Below are positions 6,714 to 14,932 of a stretch of 37,164 nucleotides of DNA, one piece after another. Within the stretch, counting starts at the first letter, position 1. The number at the start of each line of letters is the position of its first letter. The translations under genes were made by a program, and so were the position numbers. The DNA is from Bacillota bacterium (lineage in GTDB: Bacteria; Bacillota_A; Clostridia; Lachnospirales; WQUN01). The notes below the pieces were generated by a model, which saw nothing but the letters and a program-made list of their open reading frames with translations, was not told the DNA's origin and ran no database searches. The DNA lies in the NCBI GenBank assembly GCA_009786175.1, contig WQTQ01000228.1, forward strand, positions 1 through 37,164, in the 5' to 3' direction.

Positions 6714-7001
6714 ATGATTATGAATTTATCGTTCTTCGCCAGCAAAAAAGGCGTAGGTTCTTCTAAAAACGGCCGCGACTCCAATTCCAAACGTTTAGGT
6801 GCGAAACGCGCAGACGGTCAATTCGTTCTTGCCGGTAATATTTTGTATACCCAAAAAGGTACAAAAATCCACCCGGGTAACAACGTAGGCCGCGGTTCTA
6901 ACGACAATCTTTTTGCGTTAGTAGACGGTGTCGTTCGTTTCGAGCGTAAAGGCCGTGACAAGAAAAAAGTTTCTGTTTACCCAAGGGTAGCAGAGGCGTA
7001 A
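6714..7001 (+). CDS. rpmA: 50S ribosomal protein L27 with Prp-cleaved N-terminal extension
   Basis: L27 reaches the peptidyl transferase centre of the 50S subunit. The sequence [20 protein letters not shown] shows the Firmicutes extension, with cleavage by Prp expected between Phe8 and Ala9. The rest ([16 protein letters not shown], then [21 protein letters not shown]) is standard L27. I chose the ATG at 6714; a GTG at 6705 is also open. It is the last gene of the operon and is followed by a terminator. Confidence 0.97.
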   Translation: MIMNLSFFASKKGVGSSKNGRDSNSKRLGAKRADGQFVLAGNILYTQKGTKIHPGNNVGRGSNDNLFALVDGVVRFERKGRDKKKVSVYPRVAEA

Positions 7002-7023
7002 AATTTAACTGACCCCTATTTTG

Positions 7024-7058
7024 GGTGTCGTTGTGCATATGCGCGGCGGCACCTTTTT
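7024..7058 (+). terminator. Intrinsic terminator of the rplU-prp-rpmA operon
   Basis: A 13-bp RNA stem (7024-7036 with 7041-7053, including four G-U pairs) with an ATAT loop is followed directly by TTTTT. It lies 22 bases after the rpmA stop. Confidence 0.8.
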
Positions 7059-7083
7059 AAAAATTATAAAGGAGTAGTGAAAC

Positions 7084-7902
7084 ATGAACACACAAAAACT
7101 GATGGACACTGCATTGGAACTTGCCGGCCTAACAAACATGCCCGGTGACTGCGACGTTGTTGTACCCGGTGACAACATTACAAAGGTACTTATGGGTGTA
7201 GACATGGACACCGCCGAACTGCTGCTTGCAAAACAGCTTGGCTACGACTGTGTTGTAAGTCACCACCCCAAAAACACCAACACTAAAATGCTGGATGTAA
7301 TGGACACCCACGTTTTAAGGCTGGAGAAGCTTGGCGTTCCAAGAAACAGGTCACAAAAAGCACTTGGTAAAAGGAAAGACGAGCTAAGCTATATGCAGCA
7401 TGTTTCTAATTCTCGCCGCAGCGAATCTGCGGCTAAGCTTTTAAACATGCCTTTCGTGTCTTTGCATACCCCGGCAGATATAATTGGCGAAGCCATTGTA
7501 CAGAAGCATTTGGACGATAAATTCGCGGATAAGCCCGATACAAAATTAGGCGACGTAACCGCTGCGTTAGAAGAAATTGGCGAATACAAAAACTCTGCAA
7601 GGAAGCCTGTAATTCGCGTTGGGTCAAAAGACAGTTATGCAGGCAAAATTTATGTATTAATGTCCGGTTTCACAGGCCCGGGTTCAGACGTGTTAAAGCA
7701 ATACTTTGAAGGCGGCGTTGGCACATTAGTATTAATGCATATCCCTGAAAAAGACGTAAAAGCATTGAAAGAACATGCCTATGGCAACGTTATTGTTGCA
7801 GGTCACATGTCCAGCGATTCCCTTGGGATGAACAAAATCGCCGACAAGTGGAGAGAGATGGGCGTAGTAGTTACCATGATGTCCGGTGTGGTGGATGCTT
7901 AA
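7084..7902 (+). CDS. Nif3-like dinuclear metal-centre protein (YbgI/DUF34 family)
   Basis: This 272-residue protein matches the NIF3/YbgI family, whose members form hexameric toroids with a two-metal site; the reaction is unsettled. Key signs are the His-His-Pro motif at residues 60-62 (DCVVSHHP) and a C-terminal GHMSSDSLGM that supplies further metal ligands. A middle segment (about 75-160) differs from the short YbgI form. GGAG lies nine bases upstream of the start. It is followed 27 bases later by glyA. Confidence 0.85.
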   Translation: MNTQKLMDTALELAGLTNMPGDCDVVVPGDNITKVLMGVDMDTAELLLAKQLGYDCVVSHHPKNTNTKMLDVMDTHVLRLEKLGVPRNRSQKALGKRKDELSYMQHVSNSRRSESAAKLLNMPFVSLHTPADIIGEAIVQKHLDDKFADKPDTKLGDVTAALEEIGEYKNSARKPVIRVGSKDSYAGKIYVLMSGFTGPGSDVLKQYFEGGVGTLVLMHIPEKDVKALKEHAYGNVIVAGHMSSDSLGMNKIADKWREMGVVVTMMSGVVDA

Positions 7903-7929
7903 AAAACTATTTTCGAAAGGAAAAAATAC

Positions 7930-9276
7930 GTGAGCAGCGAAATAAATGAAATTTTCGATCTTATTAAGCAAGAAGAGCGCAGACAACGGACAGGCTTTGA
8001 ATTAATCCCAAGCGAAAACTACGTTTCGCGGGCGGTACTGGATGCCACGGGTTCGATATTTGCCAATAAATATTGCGAGGGGTATCCGTCCTTTAAAGGA
8101 TTAACATCATGGAGTAACGAGCGTATTATGGAGGAAGTTTTGCCTCACAGACGGTATTACGGCGGACAAACGAATACAGACCGTGTAGAGCGGCTGGCAA
8201 TTAAATGGGCCCGTGAAATGTTTGGCGCGGATCATGCCAATGTACAGCCCCACTCCGGTGCGCAAGCCAACATGGCCGTATACAATGCCTGGTGCGAACC
8301 GGGCGATACCATCCTTGGTATGGATTTGGGGCATGGCGGGCACCTGACACACGGCGCACCGGTTACGCAGGCTGCAAATGTGTATAAATTTGTACGTTAT
8401 GGGCAAAAGGATATTGCCACAGGCGAAATTGATTATGACGAGTTGGAGCGCGTGGCCATTGCGGAGAAAGCAAAAATTTTGCTGGTAGGTTACTCTGCCT
8501 ATTCTCGCATACCGGATTTTGGGCGTATGGCCCAAATTGGCAATAAAGTGGGCGCGTTACTGATGGCCGATATGGCCCATGTGGCAGGTCTGATTGTTGG
8601 CGGCGTTCACCCAAACCCGTTTGATTATGGTTTTCATGTAATTACCACCACCACCCACAAGACACTGCGTGGGCCTAGGGGCGGCTTAATATTAAGCAAG
8701 GGCAAGGTTAGTACCCCCCTTAAAAAGCCGGAGAAAACCCTGGAGAATATCCCTACATTAATTGACCGCTCGGTATTTCCGGGGACGCAAGGCGGGCCGC
8801 TTATGCATGTTATTGCAGCCAAAGCAGTGGCGTTTAAAGAAGCATTGCAGCCCGAATTTAAAGAACATGCTAAACAAGTTGTGAAAAACGCCAAGAGACT
8901 TGCGGATGAAATGCAAAAGTTAGGCTTCATTTTAATAGCGGGTGGCACTGATAATCACTTGATACTTTCAGATGTAAAGCGGAGCTTTGACGTAGACGGT
9001 AAAGAAGCGGAAATTGCCATTGATGAAATAGGGCTGAGCCTTAACAAAAATGCCATTCCCGATGACCCGCTACCGCCCTTTAGCCCAAGCGGGATACGTT
9101 TAGGCACCCCGGCAATTACAACCAGAGGGTTGAAAGAAGAGCATATGCCCCAAATTGCCAGATGGGTTTACGAGGCAATTATAGGGCGCAATAATAAAGA
9201 GCGGTTGGAAGAATTGCGCACCGAAGTAGAAGCCTTCGCGCTAAAATTCCCACTGCCAAGTGATTTGCAGCAATAA
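7930..9276 (+). CDS. glyA: Serine hydroxymethyltransferase (with an N-terminal insertion)
   Basis: This PLP enzyme interconverts serine and glycine with transfer of a one-carbon unit to tetrahydrofolate, supplying methylene-THF. The PLP lysine is Lys244 in TTTTHKTLRGPRGG. The domains LIPSEN, QPHSGAQANMAVY and GMDLGHGGHLTHGAPV are all intact. Compared with ordinary GlyA there are about 18 extra residues (roughly 54-73, SFKGLTSW...EEVLPH) between YCEGYP and RRYYGG. The start is GTG at 7930 with GAAAGG eight bases upstream. The end is convergent with a small minus-strand gene, with only two bases between the stops. Confidence 0.95.
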   Translation: MSSEINEIFDLIKQEERRQRTGFELIPSENYVSRAVLDATGSIFANKYCEGYPSFKGLTSWSNERIMEEVLPHRRYYGGQTNTDRVERLAIKWAREMFGADHANVQPHSGAQANMAVYNAWCEPGDTILGMDLGHGGHLTHGAPVTQAANVYKFVRYGQKDIATGEIDYDELERVAIAEKAKILLVGYSAYSRIPDFGRMAQIGNKVGALLMADMAHVAGLIVGGVHPNPFDYGFHVITTTTHKTLRGPRGGLILSKGKVSTPLKKPEKTLENIPTLIDRSVFPGTQGGPLMHVIAAKAVAFKEALQPEFKEHAKQVVKNAKRLADEMQKLGFILIAGGTDNHLILSDVKRSFDVDGKEAEIAIDEIGLSLNKNAIPDDPLPPFSPSGIRLGTPAITTRGLKEEHMPQIARWVYEAIIGRNNKERLEELRTEVEAFALKFPLPSDLQQ

Positions 9277-9278
9277 TT

Positions 9279-9449
9279 TTATCCTAAAGCGGCTTCCAGC
9301 TTATTTAGGTCGTTTAAGGGGAATAACCGCAGAAGTTCCTTATACTGTGTTTGTGTAAGGTCTTCTGCATCTACATATATTTGAATTTTTGTATCTGTAT
9401 CTGCGTTTTTGAATCTGTTTTTTAAAGCTTCAAATGCTGTCAGTTCCAT
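9279..9449 (-). CDS. Small protein of 56 residues, function unknown
   Basis: This short open frame starts at 9449 with MELTAFEALK and ends at 9279. It has a strong ribosome binding site (GAAAGGAAAG) about seven bases upstream, inside the end of the preceding permease gene, so it is the last gene of that transcript. The composition is that of a soluble helical protein (YVDAEDLTQTQYKELLRLF). No family is recognised. The good ribosome binding site, the tight packing and the amphipathic sequence support a real gene. Confidence 0.7.
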   Translation of the reverse strand: MELTAFEALKNRFKNADTDTKIQIYVDAEDLTQTQYKELLRLFPLNDLNKLEAALG

Positions 9450-9451
9450 TT

Positions 9452-9823
9452 TTACTTTCCTTTCTTGAATGCTAAAAGTCCTTTTCGTATTTCGTATAGG
9501 CCCATGGCCAGCAGGAATATGGCAAACCCTTTGCGCAAGCAGTTGGCGTTAATTTTTATGGCAATAAGCGCGCCGGGCAGTGCGCCCAACAGCCCCCACA
9601 ATATCAGCGGCAGCAATCCGTTCCTTTCTATGCTGCCGCTTTTTTTGTGGATGCGTACCGCAAGCACAGCTGTTGGGATAAAGTACAGTAAGTTAATATG
9701 CTGGGCATTCTGCTGTGTCATTCCAAAAATAATGATAAGGGTGGGTATCAGTATCGCGCCGCCGCCAATGCCCATGCCGCTTATTATGCCCGAGATAAAA
9801 CCAACGAGTATAAACCAAATCAT
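9452..9823 (-). CDS. Half-size TauE/SafE permease (second of pair)
   Basis: This 123-residue membrane protein has about four segments and the glycine-rich opening GMGIGGGAILIPTLI typical of one TauE/SafE repeat. Full-size TauE/SafE permeases have two such repeats in one chain, so this protein probably pairs with the adjacent half-size protein. The family exports sulfite or sulfonated organic anions, but the substrate here is unknown. The start overlaps the stop of the first half by four bases. Confidence 0.88.
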   Translation of the reverse strand: MIWFILVGFISGIISGMGIGGGAILIPTLIIIFGMTQQNAQHINLLYFIPTAVLAVRIHKKSGSIERNGLLPLILWGLLGALPGALIAIKINANCLRKGFAIFLLAMGLYEIRKGLLAFKKGK

Positions 9824-10176
9824 GCTATGAAAATCATCCTAATTGCACCGGTGGCAAGGAATAAGCCAAATAAAATATTCAGCCACATACCGGCCAGTTT
9901 GCTAAGCAATTTAGCACCTGCAACCCCTCCTGCAATACCTCCGGCAGATACCCACAACACTGCGCCCCAGTCTACATCTACGCCCCATGTGTATACCACG
10001 GCACTTATAGCAGACAGGGGCAGGATTACAGCTACAGTTGTAGCGTGAGCTTTGTGTGTTTCGTATTTCGCGAATTTTTCCAACGCGGGGACAAGCAGCG
10101 AGCCGCCGCCCGCCCCAAACAGTCCGTTAATAAAACCTATTACTATGCCAATTGTCCATGTTTTCGATTTTTTCAT
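9820..10176 (-). CDS. Half-size TauE/SafE permease (first of pair)
   Basis: This 118-residue protein is one TauE/SafE repeat, with FINGLFGAGGGSLLVPAL near the N-terminus, then THKAHATTVAVILPLSAISA, and four predicted membrane segments. It overlaps the second half by four bases, so the two subunits are made together and probably form a heterodimer equal to a normal permease. The substrate cannot be inferred from neighbours. Confidence 0.88.
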   Translation of the reverse strand: MKKSKTWTIGIVIGFINGLFGAGGGSLLVPALEKFAKYETHKAHATTVAVILPLSAISAVVYTWGVDVDWGAVLWVSAGGIAGGVAGAKLLSKLAGMWLNILFGLFLATGAIRMIFIA

Positions 10177-10283
10177 CCCCTAGGAAATTTTTTTGTATAA
10201 GGCGCGCTTTATTTTAGAATATCCATATTTTATGCTAATATGCAAAATCCGATAAAGGCATATTATTAAGAAAATGGCAGAAG

Positions 10284-10295
10284 ATATGTACATAT
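10284..10295. repeat. Palindrome ATATGTACATAT
   Basis: A 12-bp perfect palindrome lies 23 bases before the tepA start, in the gap between divergent genes. A longer version is found at 34512-34525. It may be an operator or chance in A/T-rich DNA. Confidence 0.5.
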
Positions 10296-10317
10296 GAAAA
10301 TTTTGAGGAGATATGTT

Positions 10318-11085
10318 ATGAAACCAATCAGCGAAGCAGACCGGACAAATCCGTTTTCTAAGCAACAAGGGCTCAATTACCCGTATAACATGGGGTTTTT
10401 AAATCAGGAAAATGAATGCAGCAGCAATTGCGAAAGCAATTCACCGCCCCACCAGCCGGAAGCAACCATTGTAACCCCAAAAACCGATAACCCGCGGGGC
10501 GTGATTCAATTTTTAACTATTATTGGCCAGATAGAAGGCCATGTTCTTTTGCCGCCAACAAATAAGGCCACCAAGTATGAGCATGTAATCCCACAATTGG
10601 TGGCCTGTGCCGAAAACCCGCAAATTGACGGGTTATTAATATTGTTAAACACAATGGGCGGTGACGTTGAGGCCGGGCTTGCGTTGGCAGAACTTATCGC
10701 CCACTTGGGCAAGCCTACGGTGTCACTTGTGCTTGGGGGCGGGCATTCTATTGGGGTACCGCTTGCGGTTTCCGCCAAGTATTCATACATTGCGCCGTCG
10801 GCCACAATGACCCTTCATCCGGTGCGCATAAACGGTACAATTGTAGGCGCGCCGCAAACTTATGAATATTTCAACAAAACCCAGGACAGAGTACAGGATT
10901 TTATTATCGAGCATTCCCAAATTAGCCGAAAGCGGCTTGTATCACTGATGATGGACACCAACTCTATGGCGCAGGATGTAGGCACAATTTTAATAGGCGA
11001 AGAAGCTGTAGACGAGGGCATAATAGACGCTGTTGGCGGGCTGAACGATGCTATGGAGAAGCTGTATCAATTTATCAAGGGTTGA
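10318..11085 (+). CDS. ClpP-family serine protease, TepA/YmfB-like
   Basis: This protein belongs to the ClpP/crotonase-fold peptidases, close to the TepA group encoded near spoIIIE in Bacillus. Ser144 is in [11 protein letters not shown] and His167 in TMTLHPVR, in the order and spacing of ClpP nucleophile and base. A hydrophilic N-terminal part of about 60 residues precedes the catalytic domain. The ATG at 10318 has GAGGAG eight bases upstream; an upstream ATG at 10294 lacks one. TepA-like proteins have been linked to protein secretion and to degradation of small spore proteins, but the role here is not shown. It overlaps the convergent pilin-like gene by 11 bases. Confidence 0.88.
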   Translation: MKPISEADRTNPFSKQQGLNYPYNMGFLNQENECSSNCESNSPPHQPEATIVTPKTDNPRGVIQFLTIIGQIEGHVLLPPTNKATKYEHVIPQLVACAENPQIDGLLILLNTMGGDVEAGLALAELIAHLGKPTVSLVLGGGHSIGVPLAVSAKYSYIAPSATMTLHPVRINGTIVGAPQTYEYFNKTQDRVQDFIIEHSQISRKRLVSLMMDTNSMAQDVGTILIGEEAVDEGIIDAVGGLNDAMEKLYQFIKG

Positions 11086-11581
11086 AGGTAACATTTTTAT
11101 GGCGCACATCTACGCTGCCGTGGAGGATGATAGGGTCGTTGCAATCAAGGCCATCGCACAAGGCGTGTATTGTGATGTCGATACGTCTGCCTTCGATATA
11201 TTCCATGTAAATTGACTTGATGCCCCGAGCAAACTCGTTGTTGCCAAACAACAGCATTTGAAAACGCTCACTGGCAGGCGAGGTTATGAAGTCGAAGCTA
11301 AGTTCACGATTACGGTGAGAAGTGTACCTTCCCCAATACATGAAGGTTAAAACATTGTTACTGTCCGTTTGTATAATTATGTTTTCCTCGATTTGCATAT
11401 TTGCAATCATAACATCCATTGCACCCCGCGCATTTTCAAAGGCACTTTGATGATGCACCAAATGATGAGATGCACGTGACGTATGATGCCACAACTGATA
11501 CACCCCGGCGAGTATACATGTCAAAAGGCCCAGGGCGATTACCAACTCCAGTAATGTGAAGCCTTTTGCGCGTTTGTTCAT
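11075..11581 (-). CDS. Orphan type IV pilin-like (prepilin N-terminal methylation) protein
   Basis: The N-terminus [20 protein letters not shown] is a class III signal: prepilin peptidase would cut after Gly7, leaving a methylated Phe8 with Glu12 at +5. A single hydrophobic helix follows, then a soluble C-terminal domain of about 130 residues with two Cys close together (CDGLDC). It starts one base after the uxuB stop and would be transcribed with it, yet no pilus assembly gene is present in the window. It may be a minor pseudopilin used by machinery encoded elsewhere. Confidence 0.85.
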   Translation of the reverse strand: MNKRAKGFTLLELVIALGLLTCILAGVYQLWHHTSRASHHLVHHQSAFENARGAMDVMIANMQIEENIIIQTDSNNVLTFMYWGRYTSHRNRELSFDFITSPASERFQMLLFGNNEFARGIKSIYMEYIEGRRIDITIHALCDGLDCNDPIILHGSVDVRHKNVTFNP

Positions 11582-11582
11582 A

Positions 11583-13106
11583 TTAATATACCTGGGTAAG
11601 CTTTTGGGAGACAGCCCCGGGTCCGGCAGAAAGTTGGTAGAACAAGTCTTCAATTTTCTCTCCAAGGCCAACTTCGTAAAGGTTAACCCCAAAAGTTTCC
11701 GCATTGGACAGGATTGGGTGTAAGTCCGCCTTTTCACCAAACTTCAACCGGTCCAAAACTTGGATCGGTTGTGGCAGCAGCGGATCTGGGCTAAGCTCCA
11801 TTGGTGCGCCTGTATCGTCCAGGCCCATGCGGTAACGGAGCCACAATGCTGCAAATAGCGGAACAGCCTCCAAGTTTGCGGTTGGTATGCCTTTCTCTTT
11901 GCGGGCTTTCATTGCCACACCAAAACGTACAGGGATTTTTTGTGATGTATCGCAAGCAATTCTTTCCGGTGTGTCGGGGATGTAAGGGTTGGGGAAGCGT
12001 TCCGTCAGTACCACGTTTAAAAAATCCGCCGGGTCGATAATACCCGGGTGGGCTACCGTTGGAAGAGCTTCACCGGCGGCCTGGCTTAGCAGTTTTACCA
12101 GCCGCTCATCTTTCATACAAGCGGAGATTGTCGGTAATTTAAGCAATGGCCCGGCCACCCCAAGAATGGTGTGTAACGGGTTTAGGCAGGCGCAAACTTT
12201 CATTTGATCCATTTTTCGCACGGTTTCTTTGTCTGTCATGTACACGCCGCTTTTTTCAAAGGGCGGGCGGCCCCCCGGGAAATTATCTTCCAGTACAAGA
12301 TACTGGGCAGACTCTGCGTTTACAAAGGATGCCACAAATGTGTTTTTGGGCGTTTTGTGAATTTCTGTGTCTTCATAACCATCTGCGGCCAGTAGTTTCG
12401 CTATATCTTCCGACGGGCGGGGGGTTATTTTATCAATCATCGTCCATGGATATGCCATGGTCTTTACATAGTCTATAAATTCTACGGGAACATGGCCGTT
12501 TTTATGCCACACTTTGGCAATGGTGGCCATCGCTTTTTCCACTTGAGTGCCGTTTTCCGCAAAGTTGTCCAGGCTTACCAAGGCGATAGGGCCGCCGCTG
12601 GCCTGAAAGCGGCTAAGCAAGCCTGCCGCTGTTTGCTCCATTGTTGTAACGGCTTTGTCCGGGCTTTCGCATACCTTTGCAGGGTCAACTTTGTAGCCGT
12701 TTTCTGTAATTGTAAAGCTTATCATCTGTAAACTTGGCTTTGCTATTACATCCCGTACAGCGTCAAGGTTGCAGCTAAACGCATCCGCAATACTTGCGAT
12801 TACACGCTTGTCTACATTGCCGTTGGCATATAGGGTTACGCCCAGTGTCAAGTTATTGTATGGTGTGAATGACAGCGGAATAATTGCGTCGTCAAAAGCT
12901 TCGTATGCGATTATTCCTGTATCTGTTAAACCTTCGTCCAGCAGGTTTTGCTGTATGCCGCCTATCATTATGCGAAAAATATTGCCCGCGCCCATGTGCA
13001 GCCAAGTTGGGGCGGCTTTTGTCCGCTCTGCCATTTTGTGTACATCAAATTTTGGTAGTGTGTAATTTTCGGGAAATGAACTGAGGTTTTGTAAGTTTAA
13101 TTTCAT
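11583..13106 (-). CDS. uxuB: D-mannonate oxidoreductase (fructuronate reductase), mannitol dehydrogenase family
   Basis: This enzyme reduces D-fructuronate to D-mannonate with NADH in glucuronate breakdown. The 507-residue protein has the polyol dehydrogenase N-terminal nucleotide-binding region (WLHMGAGNIFR, about residues 35-45), the segment SLDNFAENG, and the C-terminal domain of the family (CLNPLHTILGV). The family also includes mannitol and tagaturonate enzymes. The presence of uxuA in the same transcript makes fructuronate the best guess. The ribosome binding site is GATAGGAG, identical to that of uxuA. Confidence 0.88.
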   Translation of the reverse strand: MKLNLQNLSSFPENYTLPKFDVHKMAERTKAAPTWLHMGAGNIFRIMIGGIQQNLLDEGLTDTGIIAYEAFDDAIIPLSFTPYNNLTLGVTLYANGNVDKRVIASIADAFSCNLDAVRDVIAKPSLQMISFTITENGYKVDPAKVCESPDKAVTTMEQTAAGLLSRFQASGGPIALVSLDNFAENGTQVEKAMATIAKVWHKNGHVPVEFIDYVKTMAYPWTMIDKITPRPSEDIAKLLAADGYEDTEIHKTPKNTFVASFVNAESAQYLVLEDNFPGGRPPFEKSGVYMTDKETVRKMDQMKVCACLNPLHTILGVAGPLLKLPTISACMKDERLVKLLSQAAGEALPTVAHPGIIDPADFLNVVLTERFPNPYIPDTPERIACDTSQKIPVRFGVAMKARKEKGIPTANLEAVPLFAALWLRYRMGLDDTGAPMELSPDPLLPQPIQVLDRLKFGEKADLHPILSNAETFGVNLYEVGLGEKIEDLFYQLSAGPGAVSQKLTQVY

Positions 13107-13149
13107 TGTTGTTTCTCCTATCTTTTATTGATTTAGCAAAATAATGGAA

Positions 13150-14007
13150 TTACACTTTTACCTTTCTCATATTCAGCAATGTTAGTCCATAAAAAATTGC
13201 TGCGGAAACAATTAACATTGCAATACTAAACAGCGCGGTAACTTCGAAATTTCCAAAGTAGAGCGCGACCCCCATAAGCTCTCTAAATTCCTCCACGTAG
13301 TTTGTCGGGATGCCATAAAATGATGTCTGTATCGAAGTTCTCATCAATACTTGGCGCAGCAAAGCTGCCCCATGAGATGGGGGGAACAGTTTCATCACAG
13401 TTTGTACACTGTTGGGCAACTCCCCAATAGGTAAATAAATACCAAGTAAGAAGCCTATCAGCGTACCAACAATTGAGCTTGCGGTACTAAAGGCGTTGCG
13501 GGTTGTTATAGAGGTTATGATGAAGCATACCATAGCCGTATTTGAAAAGCTTATGAGCAATACTAAGCCCAGTGTTTTTAGGTATTGAAATATTGTCAGC
13601 GGTGTGCCGCCAAGTATTGCGGAATAAATCGTAAGGGGAATAAACAGAGTCAAAGTCATTATAACCCCAATGCAAAATGCATTTAGAATATATCCGCCTG
13701 TAATGTGCCACCTTTTTACCGGGGAAGCATAGAAGCCTTTATATATTTTCTTTGTTCTGTCATCTATCATTACGCCAAGTGCGCCCATTGATGTTGTTAT
13801 GGTGGCAACCGTAAGCTTACCGGCAGTAAGCCAGTTGTGTCTTAGCACGTAATATTCCGGCAATGACCTTATTTCGGTATTTCCCCACACATTTCCCAGG
13901 AAAACAATGTAAAGGATAAGAATAATAACTATCGCAAGCAGCGAAAACGATAAATTTCTCTTGTCACGAAAATATAATTTCATGTTCCGCTTCAATAAAA
14001 CTTTCAT
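13150..14007 (-). CDS. ABC-2 type transporter permease
   Basis: This 285-residue permease has six predicted membrane segments, with a large loop after the first (FLGNVWGNTEIRSLPEY) and the ABC-2 core (ASPVKRWHITGGYILNAF, then LLGIYLPIGELP). It overlaps its ATPase gene by four bases. Such DrrB/NodJ-like exporters move hydrophobic compounds outward. Its place inside a uronate operon suggests transport tied to that pathway, but ABC-2 systems are not known sugar importers, so the substrate is open. Confidence 0.92.
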   Translation of the reverse strand: MKVLLKRNMKLYFRDKRNLSFSLLAIVIILILYIVFLGNVWGNTEIRSLPEYYVLRHNWLTAGKLTVATITTSMGALGVMIDDRTKKIYKGFYASPVKRWHITGGYILNAFCIGVIMTLTLFIPLTIYSAILGGTPLTIFQYLKTLGLVLLISFSNTAMVCFIITSITTRNAFSTASSIVGTLIGFLLGIYLPIGELPNSVQTVMKLFPPSHGAALLRQVLMRTSIQTSFYGIPTNYVEEFRELMGVALYFGNFEVTALFSIAMLIVSAAIFYGLTLLNMRKVKV

Positions 14008-14912
14008 CGTATACCCCTCCCGGTTATGCCAATGAACGCATCATCCATCGAGCCCTGTATTACCCTGAAGCTTGCCACATATTGCTTGCAATTTTCTAAA
14101 ATGGACAGTGATGCCAGTGTATTAGGTAAACTAATCATAACTTCACTGCCGACACAGGTATACTCTGTACCCATTGCAGCAAGCTGGCTTAAAAGCTGCT
14201 CTTCATCATTTGGGGTAATACATAATTTGTCCGATGCAAACTGGGTACGTAGTTCGGCAGGGGTACCTTTTGCGGCTATTTTCCCGCGATCGATAACAAT
14301 AATGTAATCAGATTCAGCGGCTTCTTCCATGTAGTGAGTGGTTAGGAAAATTGTCATCCCGGATTGCTGTAATTTTTTTAGTATTTCCCATATGACCAGT
14401 CTTGTCTGAGGGTCCAGACCGGTGGTTGGTTCGTCCAGAAAAAGGATTTTGGGGGTATGGAGTAAAGCCACGGCAATATCTGTCCTGCGCCGCTGGCCGC
14501 CGGATAACTTGCCGTAGGGGCGGCTTACAAGCTCATCTATTTCAAGCAACTCGATTATTTGGTTTACTTTCCATCGTATGGCGGATTTGTTTTTAATGTA
14601 AAGCCCTGCCCGAATCAGCAAATTTTCACGTACGGTCAGCAGGTCGTCTAACAGGCTTTCCTGAAAAACTACGCCAATTTTCCGCCGGATAGACTCCGAG
14701 TCTTTACGCAAATCGCAGCCGTCTATCGTTATACTTCCCCTGTTGTAGTCCAACAGGGTGCATAGGGTGTCGATGGTGGTAGATTTGCCCGCGCCGTTTG
14801 GCCCCAGAAACGAAAACAACATGCCTTCTTCTACATAGAAGCTTATATCATTAACGGCCCTAACGTTTCCATATCTTTTTATGAAATTTTTGACTTCGAT
14901 GATTTTTTTCAT
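14004..14912 (-). CDS. ABC transporter ATP-binding protein (DrrA-like)
   Basis: This ATPase powers the neighbouring ABC-2 permease. It has Walker A GPNGAGKST at residues 37-45, the signature LSGGQ at 136-140, Walker B ILFLDEP at about 156-162 and the H-loop TTHYMEEA. A C-terminal extension of about 80 residues follows, as in daunorubicin-resistance-type ATPases. It begins 20 bases after the uxuA stop, so it is in the same transcript. Confidence 0.95.
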   Translation of the reverse strand: MKKIIEVKNFIKRYGNVRAVNDISFYVEEGMLFSFLGPNGAGKSTTIDTLCTLLDYNRGSITIDGCDLRKDSESIRRKIGVVFQESLLDDLLTVRENLLIRAGLYIKNKSAIRWKVNQIIELLEIDELVSRPYGKLSGGQRRRTDIAVALLHTPKILFLDEPTTGLDPQTRLVIWEILKKLQQSGMTIFLTTHYMEEAAESDYIIVIDRGKIAAKGTPAELRTQFASDKLCITPNDEEQLLSQLAAMGTEYTCVGSEVMISLPNTLASLSILENCKQYVASFRVIQGSMDDAFIGITGRGIR

Positions 14913-14932
14913 ATTACTCCATCCTTAATGGA

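Noticed and set aside
7930..9276. Glycine riboswitch upstream of glyA
   Set aside because: Only 27 bases separate glyA from the preceding gene, too short for a riboswitch.
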